Below are positions 29,374-37,650 of a stretch of DNA of 60,232 nucleotides, piece after piece. A model generated the notes under the pieces. That model was not told the origin of the DNA. It did not search any database and saw only the letters and a list, made by a program, of their open reading frames with translations. Source of the DNA: Parvularculaceae bacterium. Its GTDB lineage: Bacteria > Pseudomonadota > Alphaproteobacteria > Caulobacterales > Parvularculaceae. The DNA is taken from the NCBI GenBank assembly GCA_028280115.1, contig JANQMJ010000029.1:1-60232 (forward strand), given 5' to 3'. A program made the translations under genes and the position numbers. Every line of letters begins with the position of its first letter. The first letter of the stretch is position 1.

Positions 29374-29844
29374 ATGGGAATCCAGCTTGACGCCCCGGCG
29401 AAAGCCGAGGGCTGCGTTGAGCGCATAACGTCACATGACGAGCCATTGGCCGGAAGGCTCAAACGAAACGAGCAACTGGTCTATGACGCGCTTTGTCAAT
29501 CGCCAACACCCCTAAAAGCCTACGATCTGTTGGAGACGCTTCAAGATCACGGTCTGCGAGCGCCCATGACGATCTACAGGGCGCTGGAGGCGCTAATCGC
29601 CAAAGATTGCGTCAAGAAGATTGAAAGCCTCAACGCGTTTGTCGCTGTTCGCCCCAGTCGGCCGGCGCAAGCAAGAGCGTTCTTAATCTGCAAGGAATGC
29701 ATGCAGGCAAGAGAGATCACGCTCGACGCGCGCCAAGTCGCAGATTTGTTTTCGCCGATCCGCGTGTCCGCAGACGAAGTGCGAATTGAAGCCTTCGGGG
29801 ATTGTCACGATGTTTGCGGTAACGGCGTGGTCGGGAGCAGATAG
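29374..29844 (+). CDS. zur: Fur-family regulator, probably Zur
   Basis: This 156-aa protein has an N-terminal winged helix (RNEQLVYDALCQSPTPLKAYDL, spanning about residues 31-52, then PMTIYRALEAL as the recognition helix). Structural zinc cysteines are present as CKEC (106 and 109) and CHDVC (144 and 148). The late position of the second pair and the shorter His cluster resemble Zur rather than Fur. AGGAGAG lies about 7 bp before the ATG. It should repress zinc-uptake genes when zinc is plentiful. The neighbouring zinc-type genes and the recurring TGAT-N3-AT motif support that reading; metal specificity is not proven. Confidence 0.82.
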   Translation: MGIQLDAPAKAEGCVERITSHDEPLAGRLKRNEQLVYDALCQSPTPLKAYDLLETLQDHGLRAPMTIYRALEALIAKDCVKKIESLNAFVAVRPSRPAQARAFLICKECMQAREITLDARQVADLFSPIRVSADEVRIEAFGDCHDVCGNGVVGSR

Positions 29845-29958
29845 GCCTTTCTTGTCCGCAAGCGGTGTTCGGCGCCCAAGCGGTTGTATGGTGACAAGAC
29901 CTCTCGGTCTGGTTGCTTGGTTCCAGTGAATTCCAGTGATCGCTTGTGCGCCGGTGCC

Positions 29959-30621
29959 TTACTCGATCTGCAGTATCCGTGAACCGCTTTCCAGGCGGCG
30001 CGCTATCTGAAGCGCGTCGCCAAGGAAAACCGCATCAACGTTCTCGATGGCCGGAAACGTTTCGAACCCCGCCATCGTGATTTCCCCGAGACGGTCGGGT
30101 GAAGCACAATTAAAAGTATATGTAACTTCTAAATCGTGGGAATGAACGTCATGATCGCTATGGCTGTCCTCACCCTCATGCGCATGATGTTCTTTTTTAT
30201 CATCATTATCGTGCGCTTTACCGTTAGCGTGCTTTGCGGTTTCAGTGGAAAATCCTTCGGGCAACACAATGGCCGCGGGCTCCGACAATTCACAGCGCGC
30301 ACGATCATCGAGCGCTAACATCGCCTCAGATGATTTGAGCTGATCTTCAAGGCGCACAACCGCACTGTACTCCTCATCAGTATCCGGAACTGTTTCAAAA
30401 CCCAGAACGTCAACCAGCGGTCCTTTCAAGGTCACCGACAAGCGTGCATCATCAAGGGCGGCAAATAGCTCCCATGTCCCGTGAACATGAACATCATGAG
30501 CGCGATGGTCGTGGTCATCGTGATGATCGTGATCATGGCGCTCGCCCGCATAGGCGTTTCCTAGACATAAGGCGAACGACGCCGAGATAAGATACGCAAA
30601 AGTCCGAATATTAACCATCAT
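29959..30621 (-). CDS. zrgA: ZrgA-like (DUF2796) periplasmic zinc-binding protein
   Basis: The mature protein begins after NAYAGE and carries two histidine-rich stretches: RHDHDHHDDHDHRAHD at about residues 29-44 and a second run near residues 140-160. Between them is the DUF2796 core (HGTWELFAALDDARLSVTLKGPL landmarks, residues about 47-70). Vibrio ZrgA belongs to a Zur-regulated zinc import system. ATG 30621 and ATG 30618 are adjacent; GGGAG upstream favours 30618 slightly. The gene is last in a four-gene minus-strand unit and overlaps the DUF3299 gene by 11 bp. Confidence 0.85.
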   Translation of the reverse strand: MMVNIRTFAYLISASFALCLGNAYAGERHDHDHHDDHDHRAHDVHVHGTWELFAALDDARLSVTLKGPLVDVLGFETVPDTDEEYSAVVRLEDQLKSSEAMLALDDRARCELSEPAAIVLPEGFSTETAKHANGKAHDNDDKKEHHAHEGEDSHSDHDVHSHDLEVTYTFNCASPDRLGEITMAGFETFPAIENVDAVFLGDALQIARRLESGSRILQIE

Positions 30622-31123
30622 ATTTCTCCCAGCGCTGAAGTTCGAGCGTATAGGCGGCGTCACCGAGTTCGTTTAGGTGTTTTTGCGTACGCAAAATGCC
30701 AATCGCCCAGATTGCATTCCACTGTTGGCCGAGATTGGCGGGTTTTTCGGTTTTCACGTAGACCAACTGGTTGGGCGGCGGCGGTGGGACGTGAATGCAT
30801 GCCCCGAAATAGGGCACGAGGAGAAATTCCGAGATTTCACCCGACGCAGAGTACTCGAACTGCAGAACAAAACCTGGGATGCGAACGAACTCTCCTTCAA
30901 GTTCCTCGACAACGTTGAAAGTCCCGATCTGCATCGGCATAGCGCTCATCATGTCGTCATAGGGAGAATGTCCGAACGCCGCCGAAGGTTGCGATGCGTA
31001 AAGTTCGTTAAGACGCTCCATTTCGCCCTCGGGGAGAAGTTCCTCCCAGTAGAGCGTCTTCGGCTCCTTTGCAAAGGCGGGCGCCGCAACGAAAAGGGCG
31101 GCCATAAATAGGAGTGATTTCAT
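30611..31123 (-). CDS. DUF3299 exported protein of the zinc-uptake unit
   Basis: A 170-aa protein with a signal peptide (LLFMAALFVAAPAFAKE). The conserved core is seen as TLYWEELLPEGE near the N-terminus and then VRIPGFVLQFEYSA and PYFGACIHVPPPPPNQLVYV. The last contains the family's Cys-x-His and proline-rich loop, which could bind metal. In Vibrio, a DUF3299 gene is part of the zrg cluster. ATG 31123 has GAGGT 6 bp upstream; ATG 31135 overlaps the permease stop and is the alternative. Function beyond association with metal ABC transporters is unknown. Confidence 0.82.
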   Translation of the reverse strand: MKSLLFMAALFVAAPAFAKEPKTLYWEELLPEGEMERLNELYASQPSAAFGHSPYDDMMSAMPMQIGTFNVVEELEGEFVRIPGFVLQFEYSASGEISEFLLVPYFGACIHVPPPPPNQLVYVKTEKPANLGQQWNAIWAIGILRTQKHLNELGDAAYTLELQRWEKYDG

Positions 31124-31131
31124 CGATGACC

Positions 31132-32397
31132 TCATATTCGAACTGTAAGTCCATCGCTTAGCGACTGGCGATAGGCGATCCATCCGGGAAGAAACCCAAG
31201 CGCGAATCCGATGAAAATGATGCCGATCGCAATGTAAAGATCATATAGAGATAAACCAAACCCGCCCAGCGGAAAGCCAGCGGCCGCTTCGATTTGCGTT
31301 GAAAAAGCAACGAGACCGAGATTAATCGCGGCGGCGCCGATGGTTGCGCCGATCGCGGCGAGGATTGTCGCTTCACATACGAGCAGGAAAAAAACATCGC
31401 GGCTCTTGGCGCCGACGGAGCGAAGAACGGCGATTTCCCGCCTTCGCTCATTGAGACTGGTGAGGATTGTCGTCAGGAGCCCTGTAAGACCCGCCACGAT
31501 GACAAAAACAGCAACGCCCCGCAACGCCTGCTCCGCAGCGCCGACAACGCGCCAAAGCTGAGAAAGCGCCACGCCCGGGATCACGGCGGATAAGGCTTCC
31601 GACCGAAAAGTGTTCACGTCTCGTTGGTAGCGAAGCACAGCGCTTTTGCTCGTTAGGCCCACGAGAAAAGCGGTGATTGAATTAGGCTGGAGCTCACTCT
31701 TTTCTATGTCGCTGATATCTATTTGCGCGCTGCGCCCGATGGGCGGCACGCCGTTGTTCCAGCCGATGTGGACCGCTTCTATGCCTTCCAGACTGACATG
31801 AATGGTTCGGTCGACCGGCGTGCCCGTTCGGCCGAGAATGCCGACAACCTTAAAGGGCCGGTTTTTGTGTTCCGCAAAGTCCGCGCTCTTGAGTCCGTGT
31901 GAAATATCGAACTCGGCGCCAAGTTCATAACCGAGCTCGCGCGCGACTTCGGCGCCGAGAACGGCATCGAAGACGCCGGAAAACGCTTCGCCATCAGCGA
32001 ATGACAGTTGTCGCTTTTCTCCATATCGATAATGTACAAAATAATCCGTCGTCGTTCCTAGCACGCGAAATCCGCTGTGCGAGTCGCCAAGCGACAGCGG
32101 CACGGTCCACGCAACATCCGGCCTCGCCGCAAATGCTTCGTAAGACCGCCAAGACACATTCGCCGTTGGATCGCCGATTCTAAAAATGGAATATAAAAGG
32201 AGGTTGACGGGTCCTGATCGCGCGCCGACAATCAGGTCGGTTCCGGATACAGTCTGCTCAAAGCTCGACCGCGCGCCGTCCCTGATTTTTTCTACGCCCA
32301 GAAGAAGGGCCGTGGATATGGCGATCGAAAGGATCGTCAGGACGGTTGTCGCCGCGCGGGCCTTTGCGCTTTTCCATGCGAGCAAAGCCAAGTTCAT
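31132..32397 (-). CDS. FtsX/MacB-type ABC transporter permease of the zinc-uptake unit
   Basis: This 421-aa inner-membrane protein has the MacB topology. One helix near residues 15-35 is followed by a large periplasmic domain (about 40-270). Three helices at the C-terminus complete it, with the FtsX core ERRREIAVLRSVGAKSRDVF near residue 320. Such permeases work by mechanotransmission rather than by a classical channel. It starts directly after the ATPase stop and overlaps the DUF3299 gene region, so the four genes look like one operon. It corresponds in position and type to the permease of the Vibrio zrg system. Confidence 0.87.
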   Translation of the reverse strand: MNLALLAWKSAKARAATTVLTILSIAISTALLLGVEKIRDGARSSFEQTVSGTDLIVGARSGPVNLLLYSIFRIGDPTANVSWRSYEAFAARPDVAWTVPLSLGDSHSGFRVLGTTTDYFVHYRYGEKRQLSFADGEAFSGVFDAVLGAEVARELGYELGAEFDISHGLKSADFAEHKNRPFKVVGILGRTGTPVDRTIHVSLEGIEAVHIGWNNGVPPIGRSAQIDISDIEKSELQPNSITAFLVGLTSKSAVLRYQRDVNTFRSEALSAVIPGVALSQLWRVVGAAEQALRGVAVFVIVAGLTGLLTTILTSLNERRREIAVLRSVGAKSRDVFFLLVCEATILAAIGATIGAAAINLGLVAFSTQIEAAAGFPLGGFGLSLYDLYIAIGIIFIGFALGFLPGWIAYRQSLSDGLTVRI

Positions 32398-33153
32398 CTA
32401 AGCCTCCGCCGCAGCGGGTGCGCTTTGCGGTAGAGAGACGACGCGCTTGTCTTCAGTGAAATTTATGTCTTCGATCACCACAAGGCGATCGAAGTGTTTT
32501 GAGAGTGATGCGTCATGACTGACAAACAGGACGGCGGCCTGCTCAGCTTCTGAAAGGAGCGTTTCGATGAATGCGTCACGCGTTTCAGCGTCGAGTGCGG
32601 AGGTGGGCTCATCGGCGATAATAAGCGATGGCAAGCCGATCAGGGCGCGAGCAGCGGCGACGCGCTGTTGCTGTCCGACGGAAAGTTCCGCCGCAGGGCG
32701 GTTCGCGCCAGCTTCTTCCTTGAGACCAAGACGATTTAAGAGACGCCTGGCCTTGTCGATCCGCTCAGCCTCGGATGGCCCGACGCGTGCGGCTCGATGA
32801 CGGGAAAACCGGCAAGGCAGGAGCACATTTTCAATAAGATTGAGATACGGCACCAAATTAAACTGTTGAAAAATGACGCCCATTGCGTCCGCCCGCACGC
32901 GGTCGCGGGCTGCCGCGGTCATCTTGTGAAAAGGTTGCCCCAGTATCATCGCCTCGCCGGCGGTTGGCGCAAAAACGCCGGCAATTACCCCGAGAAGCGT
33001 TGACTTGCCGCTGCCGCTTGGGCCCTGCAGGAACACGCGTTCGCCTTGCTCAATGGAAAAGCGGCGAATCGATAGAGCGTGCGCGCCGTTCGCCCATCTA
33101 TATTCGAGGTTCGCGATATTGACGCAGGGGTTGGGCGGTTCATCACTTCTCAC
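32398..33153 (-). CDS. LolD/MacB-type ABC ATPase of the zinc-uptake unit
   Basis: This 251-aa ATPase drives the adjacent permease. It has Walker A GPSGSGKST near residues 40-48, the Q-loop FQQFNLVPYL, the signature LSVGQQQRVAAARAL (Val in place of the usual Gly), Walker B LIIADEPTSALD and the switch histidine in FVSHD. The stop abuts the permease ATG with no spacing. It is the first gene of the minus-strand unit. A perfect palindrome at 33209 lies 56 bp upstream, well placed to control it and the divergent phosphatase gene. Confidence 0.9.
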   Translation of the reverse strand: MRSDEPPNPCVNIANLEYRWANGAHALSIRRFSIEQGERVFLQGPSGSGKSTLLGVIAGVFAPTAGEAMILGQPFHKMTAAARDRVRADAMGVIFQQFNLVPYLNLIENVLLPCRFSRHRAARVGPSEAERIDKARRLLNRLGLKEEAGANRPAAELSVGQQQRVAAARALIGLPSLIIADEPTSALDAETRDAFIETLLSEAEQAAVLFVSHDASLSKHFDRLVVIEDINFTEDKRVVSLPQSAPAAAEA

Positions 33154-33208
33154 GGCGCGACTTGATCACTCCACGGATTCGCCCCGCAAACCCTAGCATG
33201 ACGCAAGT

Positions 33209-33223
33209 TGTGATTGTATCACA
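33209..33223. promoter_or_regulatory. Perfect palindrome TGTGAT-N3-ATCACA in a divergent promoter region
   Basis: TGTGATTGTATCACA is a perfect 6-3-6 inverted repeat. It is centred between the minus-strand zinc ABC operon (start 33153) and the plus-strand PhoX-type gene (start 33288). Partial matches precede the island at 24088 and the DUF2946-like/Zur genes at 28951. It is the best candidate operator for the Zur-like regulator encoded at 29374. The repeat is seen; the regulator is inferred. Confidence 0.5.
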
Positions 33224-33287
33224 TAGTCGTCGTAAATTGTAAGTATCGTCATACTGCACTAGCGCATTTTAAGAAGGGAGTCGGCGA

Positions 33288-35216
33288 GTGGACGACAGCG
33301 ACAATTATACATCGAATCCTCGAATTGAGGCCGGGGCTCGAACGATCAACGACATCATCGAAGCGCGGCTGTCGCGGCGCGGTTTTCTGGCGGGCTTAAG
33401 CGCATCTGCGGCGATGTCGGGCGTCGGTTGCTCGACGGGTCCTGAAGGCGCAAGCGGTCCGGCGGCGACGAAAGCGCCGTCGCCAGCATTTTCGTTCGCC
33501 GAGATTACGCGCGGTGCCGACGGTGATCATCACGTTCCTAAAGGCTATTTGGCCGATCTTGTGCTGCGATGGGGCGACGCTGTCTTTCCCGACGCCCCAC
33601 CTTTCGATCCTTATGCGCAAACAGCGGCGGCCCAGGAGCGCCAATTTGGCTACAATAATGATTTCATAGGCTTCCACCCGCTCGTCTCGAAGGGGTCGAC
33701 GGTCACGCGCGGCTTACTCTGCGTCAATCATGAATTCACGACTACGCGGCTCATGTTTCCCGGGCTGACGCAAGGACGCCTCTTGACCAAGCGCGAGTGC
33801 GAAGTGGAATTGGCGGCCCATGGCGGAACGATTATTGAAATCGAACGTGACCGCGAGGGCGTATGGCGCCCGGTCCTTACGTCCCAGTTCAATCGGCGGA
33901 TAAGCGCGCGCTCCACGGTGATGATGATCACCGGGCCGGCGGCGGGATCTGACCGGATGAAAACCAGTAAAGATCCTTCCGGAAAGCTTGTTATCGGCAC
34001 CCTGAATAATTGTGCAGGCGGCATGACGCCCTGGGGCACCTATTTGATGGCTGAAGAAAACTTCCACGGCTACTTTCGCGGCGAACTGGCCGAAGGCGAC
34101 CCGGAAGCTGGCAACCATGCACGGTGCGGCGTTCCGGGCGGTTGGTATCAATGGGGCCGTTATTTCGACCGGTTTGACGTTTCGAAAACGCCGAATGAAC
34201 CAAACCGCTTTGGATGGATGGTTGAAGTCGACATTCTCGATCCGGCCTCTACGCCGAAGAAACGCACCGCCATGGGCCGCTTTAAACATGAAGGCGCTGA
34301 GAGCGTCGTCGCGCCTGACGGCCGCGTAGTATTCTATATGGGCGATGATCAGCGGTTCGATTACGTCTACAAGTTCGTCACGGCGCGCCCATTTGACTCT
34401 GAAGACCCAGCAGCGAATCGCGACCTTCTCGATGAGGGAACGCTTTATGTCGCCAGGTTTGACGCTGAAGGCTGGGTCGACTGGCTGCCCTTAATCTTTG
34501 GCGAAGGCCCGCTAACGCCGAGCAATGAATTTCATTCCCAGGCGGATGTGATGATCGAAACGCGGCGCGCGGCCGACCTTTTGGGCGCAACGCCGATGGA
34601 TCGCCCTGAGGATGTAGAGCCCGATCCGGCCGCCGGCCGGGTCTTCCTGATGCTGACAAACAACACATCGCGCACAGCCGATCAGATCGATGCCGCAAAT
34701 CCGCGGGCGAGCAACGCTTTCGGACATATTATCGAGATCATCGAACCGAACGGCGACTTCACATCAACGCGGTCGCGCTGGGAAATCCTCGTCCAATGCG
34801 GCGATCCGGCTGACCCGACAGCGGATGCGAAGTGGAACCCGGCGACAAGCGAGCACGGCTGGTTCGGATCGCCGGACAATTGCGCCATGGATCCGACGGG
34901 GCGGCTATGGGTCGCAACGGACGGCAACCAGGCGACCGGCGCGAACGACGGCCTGTGGGCGCTTTCAACAGATGGAAAATCGCGTGGAACAGGCCGCGCG
35001 TTCTTTCGGGCGCCGAACGGCGCCGAGGTTTGCGGGCCGCGCTTTACGCCAGACGGACGAACGCTGTTTTTAGCCGTGCAACATCCGGGCGACGGTCGGG
35101 GTACAAGTTTTGAAAACCCTTCGACCCGTTGGCCGGAGTTCGTCGATGATAGGCCGCCGCGTCCAAGCGTCGTGGCGATCCGTCGTAAAGATCTCGGCGA
35201 AATAGGCTCTGGTTAA
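33288..35216 (+). CDS. PhoX-family (DUF839) secreted phosphatase
   Basis: This 642-aa protein has a Tat signal SRRGFLAG at about residues 28-35, then a Cys in SGVGCSTG that could be a weak lipobox. The PhoX/DUF839 propeller shows CVNHEFTTTRLMFPG and NNCAGGMTPWGTYLMAEENFHGYF in its early part (key residues His147, Glu148 region and Glu in AEEN). Further motifs are the GRFKHEGAESV and DNCAMDPTGRLWVATDGN stretches. PhoX enzymes use calcium and iron rather than zinc. GGGAG precedes GTG 33288. Its placement opposite the zinc ABC operon, across a shared palindrome, suggests zinc-linked expression. The exact substrate is unknown. Confidence 0.87.
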   Translation: MDDSDNYTSNPRIEAGARTINDIIEARLSRRGFLAGLSASAAMSGVGCSTGPEGASGPAATKAPSPAFSFAEITRGADGDHHVPKGYLADLVLRWGDAVFPDAPPFDPYAQTAAAQERQFGYNNDFIGFHPLVSKGSTVTRGLLCVNHEFTTTRLMFPGLTQGRLLTKRECEVELAAHGGTIIEIERDREGVWRPVLTSQFNRRISARSTVMMITGPAAGSDRMKTSKDPSGKLVIGTLNNCAGGMTPWGTYLMAEENFHGYFRGELAEGDPEAGNHARCGVPGGWYQWGRYFDRFDVSKTPNEPNRFGWMVEVDILDPASTPKKRTAMGRFKHEGAESVVAPDGRVVFYMGDDQRFDYVYKFVTARPFDSEDPAANRDLLDEGTLYVARFDAEGWVDWLPLIFGEGPLTPSNEFHSQADVMIETRRAADLLGATPMDRPEDVEPDPAAGRVFLMLTNNTSRTADQIDAANPRASNAFGHIIEIIEPNGDFTSTRSRWEILVQCGDPADPTADAKWNPATSEHGWFGSPDNCAMDPTGRLWVATDGNQATGANDGLWALSTDGKSRGTGRAFFRAPNGAEVCGPRFTPDGRTLFLAVQHPGDGRGTSFENPSTRWPEFVDDRPPRPSVVAIRRKDLGEIGSG

Positions 35217-35222
35217 GCGACC

Positions 35223-36938
35223 CTACGGCGCCAGGAAGACGTTATCGGGAATCTCGCCGTCGATACTGGTGTTGTTGCGAATGACCTCGGCTAGCGTGCC
35301 GTCGCCGATGATGGCCAAGTCCGCAGCCGTCAGATCGTCTTCATACCAGAAGCGGTCGCCGTCCCGCAGGCGCGTGAACATCACAACGAGAATACGGCGG
35401 AAGAGTTCGCCGACCTGCGAGCCCTGCGCGACAACCGGGTCCTCCGCAAGACCGCCGACCCAAAGATCGACATCGTCGACCGACGCATAGACCGATGACA
35501 GCGCGCCTTGGACGCCGGCGTCGCTCGTAATATCCGCAAACGTCGTTGCACGGGCAAGGCCCATCGCCTCGCGCATGTCGTTATAGGACGGCAACCCATG
35601 ATCGCGTCCCCGCTGGATGTTGAGCGAGGCGAGGTCAAGGCCGCCGGCGCCCGGCGGGCCGAACAGGAAATTGCGCACATCGTCGATGACTTTTTCATCG
35701 ACGGCCTGATGGCGCTGAATAGCCAACCCTCGCAGAAAGGGCTCAATGTCAGCGCCGGTCTGCAGCAATGTCGGCGCATTGAAGAAAGCGTCGCGAAGCG
35801 CAACATGCCCGCCCAGCGCCGGATCGAGATTGGCGTCGAGCCGCAACAGCGTGGCGCTGAGCGCGCTGTGTCCAAAGCGATAGGCCGCCGTTGAAAACTC
35901 AGTGGCGACGTTCGCGTCGGTCAGGAAATCATATCCTGCATAGTCTTCGAGCGCGGTGGGCCCCAGCAGCACTGGCAGAAATTCATTATAGGTGATCATC
36001 TGCATTTGCGCTCCGACCAGCCGGCGGGCGAGGAAGAAGATTTCATTCGCCGTATTGTTCGGAAACTGAGCCTCCAAAATCCCGGCGAGGCGGTTGTGTT
36101 CGAGTACGAACAAGGTGTGCATGACGGTCAGGCCGACCTGCTCATTGGCGCGGATATCGCCGGCCAGGAACAGGGTCGTCGGGTCCGCGACCGGCCCATT
36201 ATCATTTTCGAAGCTGTTGACGTTGAGCGGCAACAACCCGTCGCCATTGGTTCTCAGGAGCGGGCTGTCCGCGCCGACGCGCAATTCGACGAGCCGGTCG
36301 AAATCCGATCCGTAAACATTGGACGCGTCGATCCAGGACGTGATCGCGTTGAACTGTTCGCGGGGATTGCCCGGGATATTGCCCGTCGTGGGATCGAACA
36401 ACGAACGGGTAAAATCAATTTCGACAGAGCCGGTGTTGCCGGGGTCGAAATCAGAATCGCCCAACGGCACGGCGATTGGCTCCGCCTCGCCGCCGGCGGG
36501 CGTCAGGTCGATATCGTGATCGAGGAACTGACCCCACTGCCACAGATAATCGCTGGTGCCGAAGGTGTTCGGGATGTCCACGCCGGCCTGGTCGATAACC
36601 GCGTTGCTGATTTCCCGCGGCCCCGGACGCGTCGGTCCGGCGAGCGTGCTGATGAGATCGGCGTAGTCGGACGCGGCCAATCGCGCCAATTGCTCGAATG
36701 TCGAGCCGATATCGGGAAACTGGACGTTGTTATCCGCGCCGTCGATGGAACGAATCGCGACCCCGTTAACGCTGTCCGGCACCTCATTGGACGGCGGCGG
36801 GGGCGGCGGCGTCGGACCCGGCGGACCCTGGGGGCCAGGCGGGCCCGGCGGACCGGCAGGTCCTTGCGGGCCGGTATCTTCAGAGCATCCTACAAGCAGT
36901 GTAAGGCAGGCGATCACGCCCAAAAAACGACGTGCCAT
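35223..36938 (-). CDS. Animal-type haem peroxidase lipoprotein with collagen-like linker
   Basis: This 571-aa protein has a lipoprotein signal with lipobox LVGC (Cys18). A collagen-like Gly-Pro-x stretch at residues 23-42 is followed by about six prolines. The peroxidase domain has the distal histidine in WGQFLDHDIDL (His141), the proximal region AAYRFGHSALS, and NIQRGRDHGLPSYNDMREA. It should use peroxide to oxidise halide or organic substrates on the outside. GGGGGAG lies before the ATG, and a promoter with TTGACA and TAATAA lies upstream. The gene converges on the phosphatase, 6 bp apart. It may be a client of the adjacent type II secretion system, an inference from proximity. Confidence 0.9.
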   Translation of the reverse strand: MARRFLGVIACLTLLVGCSEDTGPQGPAGPPGPPGPQGPPGPTPPPPPPSNEVPDSVNGVAIRSIDGADNNVQFPDIGSTFEQLARLAASDYADLISTLAGPTRPGPREISNAVIDQAGVDIPNTFGTSDYLWQWGQFLDHDIDLTPAGGEAEPIAVPLGDSDFDPGNTGSVEIDFTRSLFDPTTGNIPGNPREQFNAITSWIDASNVYGSDFDRLVELRVGADSPLLRTNGDGLLPLNVNSFENDNGPVADPTTLFLAGDIRANEQVGLTVMHTLFVLEHNRLAGILEAQFPNNTANEIFFLARRLVGAQMQMITYNEFLPVLLGPTALEDYAGYDFLTDANVATEFSTAAYRFGHSALSATLLRLDANLDPALGGHVALRDAFFNAPTLLQTGADIEPFLRGLAIQRHQAVDEKVIDDVRNFLFGPPGAGGLDLASLNIQRGRDHGLPSYNDMREAMGLARATTFADITSDAGVQGALSSVYASVDDVDLWVGGLAEDPVVAQGSQVGELFRRILVVMFTRLRDGDRFWYEDDLTAADLAIIGDGTLAEVIRNNTSIDGEIPDNVFLAP

Positions 36939-36970
36939 TATTCTCCCCCCAGAATCAAACAAACAACTTT

Positions 36971-36998
36971 TTATTAGTTTGTTGTAATCTTTTGTCAA
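36971..36998 (-). promoter_or_regulatory. Sigma-70-like promoter of the haem peroxidase gene
   Basis: On the minus strand, a perfect TTGACA (-35, 36998-36993) is separated by 16 bp from TAATAA (-10, 36976-36971). Transcription would start near 36964, leaving a leader of about 25 nt. The surrounding 200 bp are strikingly A+T-rich for this window. Confidence 0.65.
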
Positions 36999-37147
36999 CC
37001 TCGTTTCGCCACAAAAATGGGCATAACCTACTGAAATACTTGGTTAATAAGAGACAATCGCAAAATGTCGCACGGCGCGCTTAATTATCCCCAGTGCAAG
37101 TGTTGCAAAGCGCCCAAAGGCTGACTCCAGCCAATGCACGAGCGTGC

Positions 37148-37594
37148 TCACAGCTCCACATATCGACAAAGCGGCGGCTCAAAATCAAGGCGCGCGCTTC
37201 GGCCGTTCGGCGCCGTGAGCGTCAATACGCTGCCCAGACAGGCGCCGGTTTTAAGAAATATCACCGGATCGCCTTCGATTTCCCAGTCATCCGGCAAGGG
37301 CGCGCTCAGCCCCTCATAGGACGGTTGTCCGTATGCGTCGGTTTGAGGGAAATAAATAAGGCGGCGTTCGAGAAGCGCCGTCACGCGCATGCGCGCGATG
37401 TCGCGACCGATTTCCCGCGTCTGGCTTCGAAATTCCAGGGCGGCGAGATAACGATCAAGAACGGGGGCGGTTACGGCGATCAACAGGCCGCCGATCGCCA
37501 ACACCGCTAGCATCTCTAAAAGCGACATGCCGCGCTGTCGCGCCAAACGACCGCATGGCTTGCGTAGCCGCAGCTTCGGCGGGCGCAAGCTCAT
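37148..37594 (-). CDS. gspH: Type II secretion pseudopilin GspH
   Basis: This 148-aa minor pseudopilin has a basic leader and the prepilin cleavage site QRG/MSLLEMLAVLAIGGLL, with Glu at mature position 5. A transmembrane helix and a beta-rich domain follow. It belongs to the pseudopilus tip complex. ATG 37594 gives a 22-residue leader but lacks a clear ribosome-binding site. TTG 37654 overlaps the gspG stop (TTGA) and would add 20 residues. It is last in the gspE-F-G-H unit. Confidence 0.8.
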   Translation of the reverse strand: MSLRPPKLRLRKPCGRLARQRGMSLLEMLAVLAIGGLLIAVTAPVLDRYLAALEFRSQTREIGRDIARMRVTALLERRLIYFPQTDAYGQPSYEGLSAPLPDDWEIEGDPVIFLKTGACLGSVLTLTAPNGRSARLDFEPPLCRYVEL

Positions 37595-37650
37595 GACAAG
37601 CGGGCGGTCTTGTAAGTCGTCGCCGCTTTGATGAATAGCGGCGCTAATCC

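Noticed and set aside
29897..29910. Hairpin AGACC-TCTC-GGTCT between the convergent zur and zrgA genes
   Set aside because: The 5-bp stem is short and lacks a T-run, so it is not strong enough to call a terminator.
29922..29941. Tandem TTCCAGTGA direct repeat
   Set aside because: Two 9-bp copies in a short intergenic stretch can arise by chance; no element boundaries are visible.
36825..36895. G/C-rich repeat resembling a tandem DNA repeat
   Set aside because: It is the collagen-like coding segment of the peroxidase gene, explained by the protein repeat.
36006..36977. 323-codon open frame antisense to the haem peroxidase
   Set aside because: Complement of a conserved enzyme with signal peptide and promoter; no independent support.
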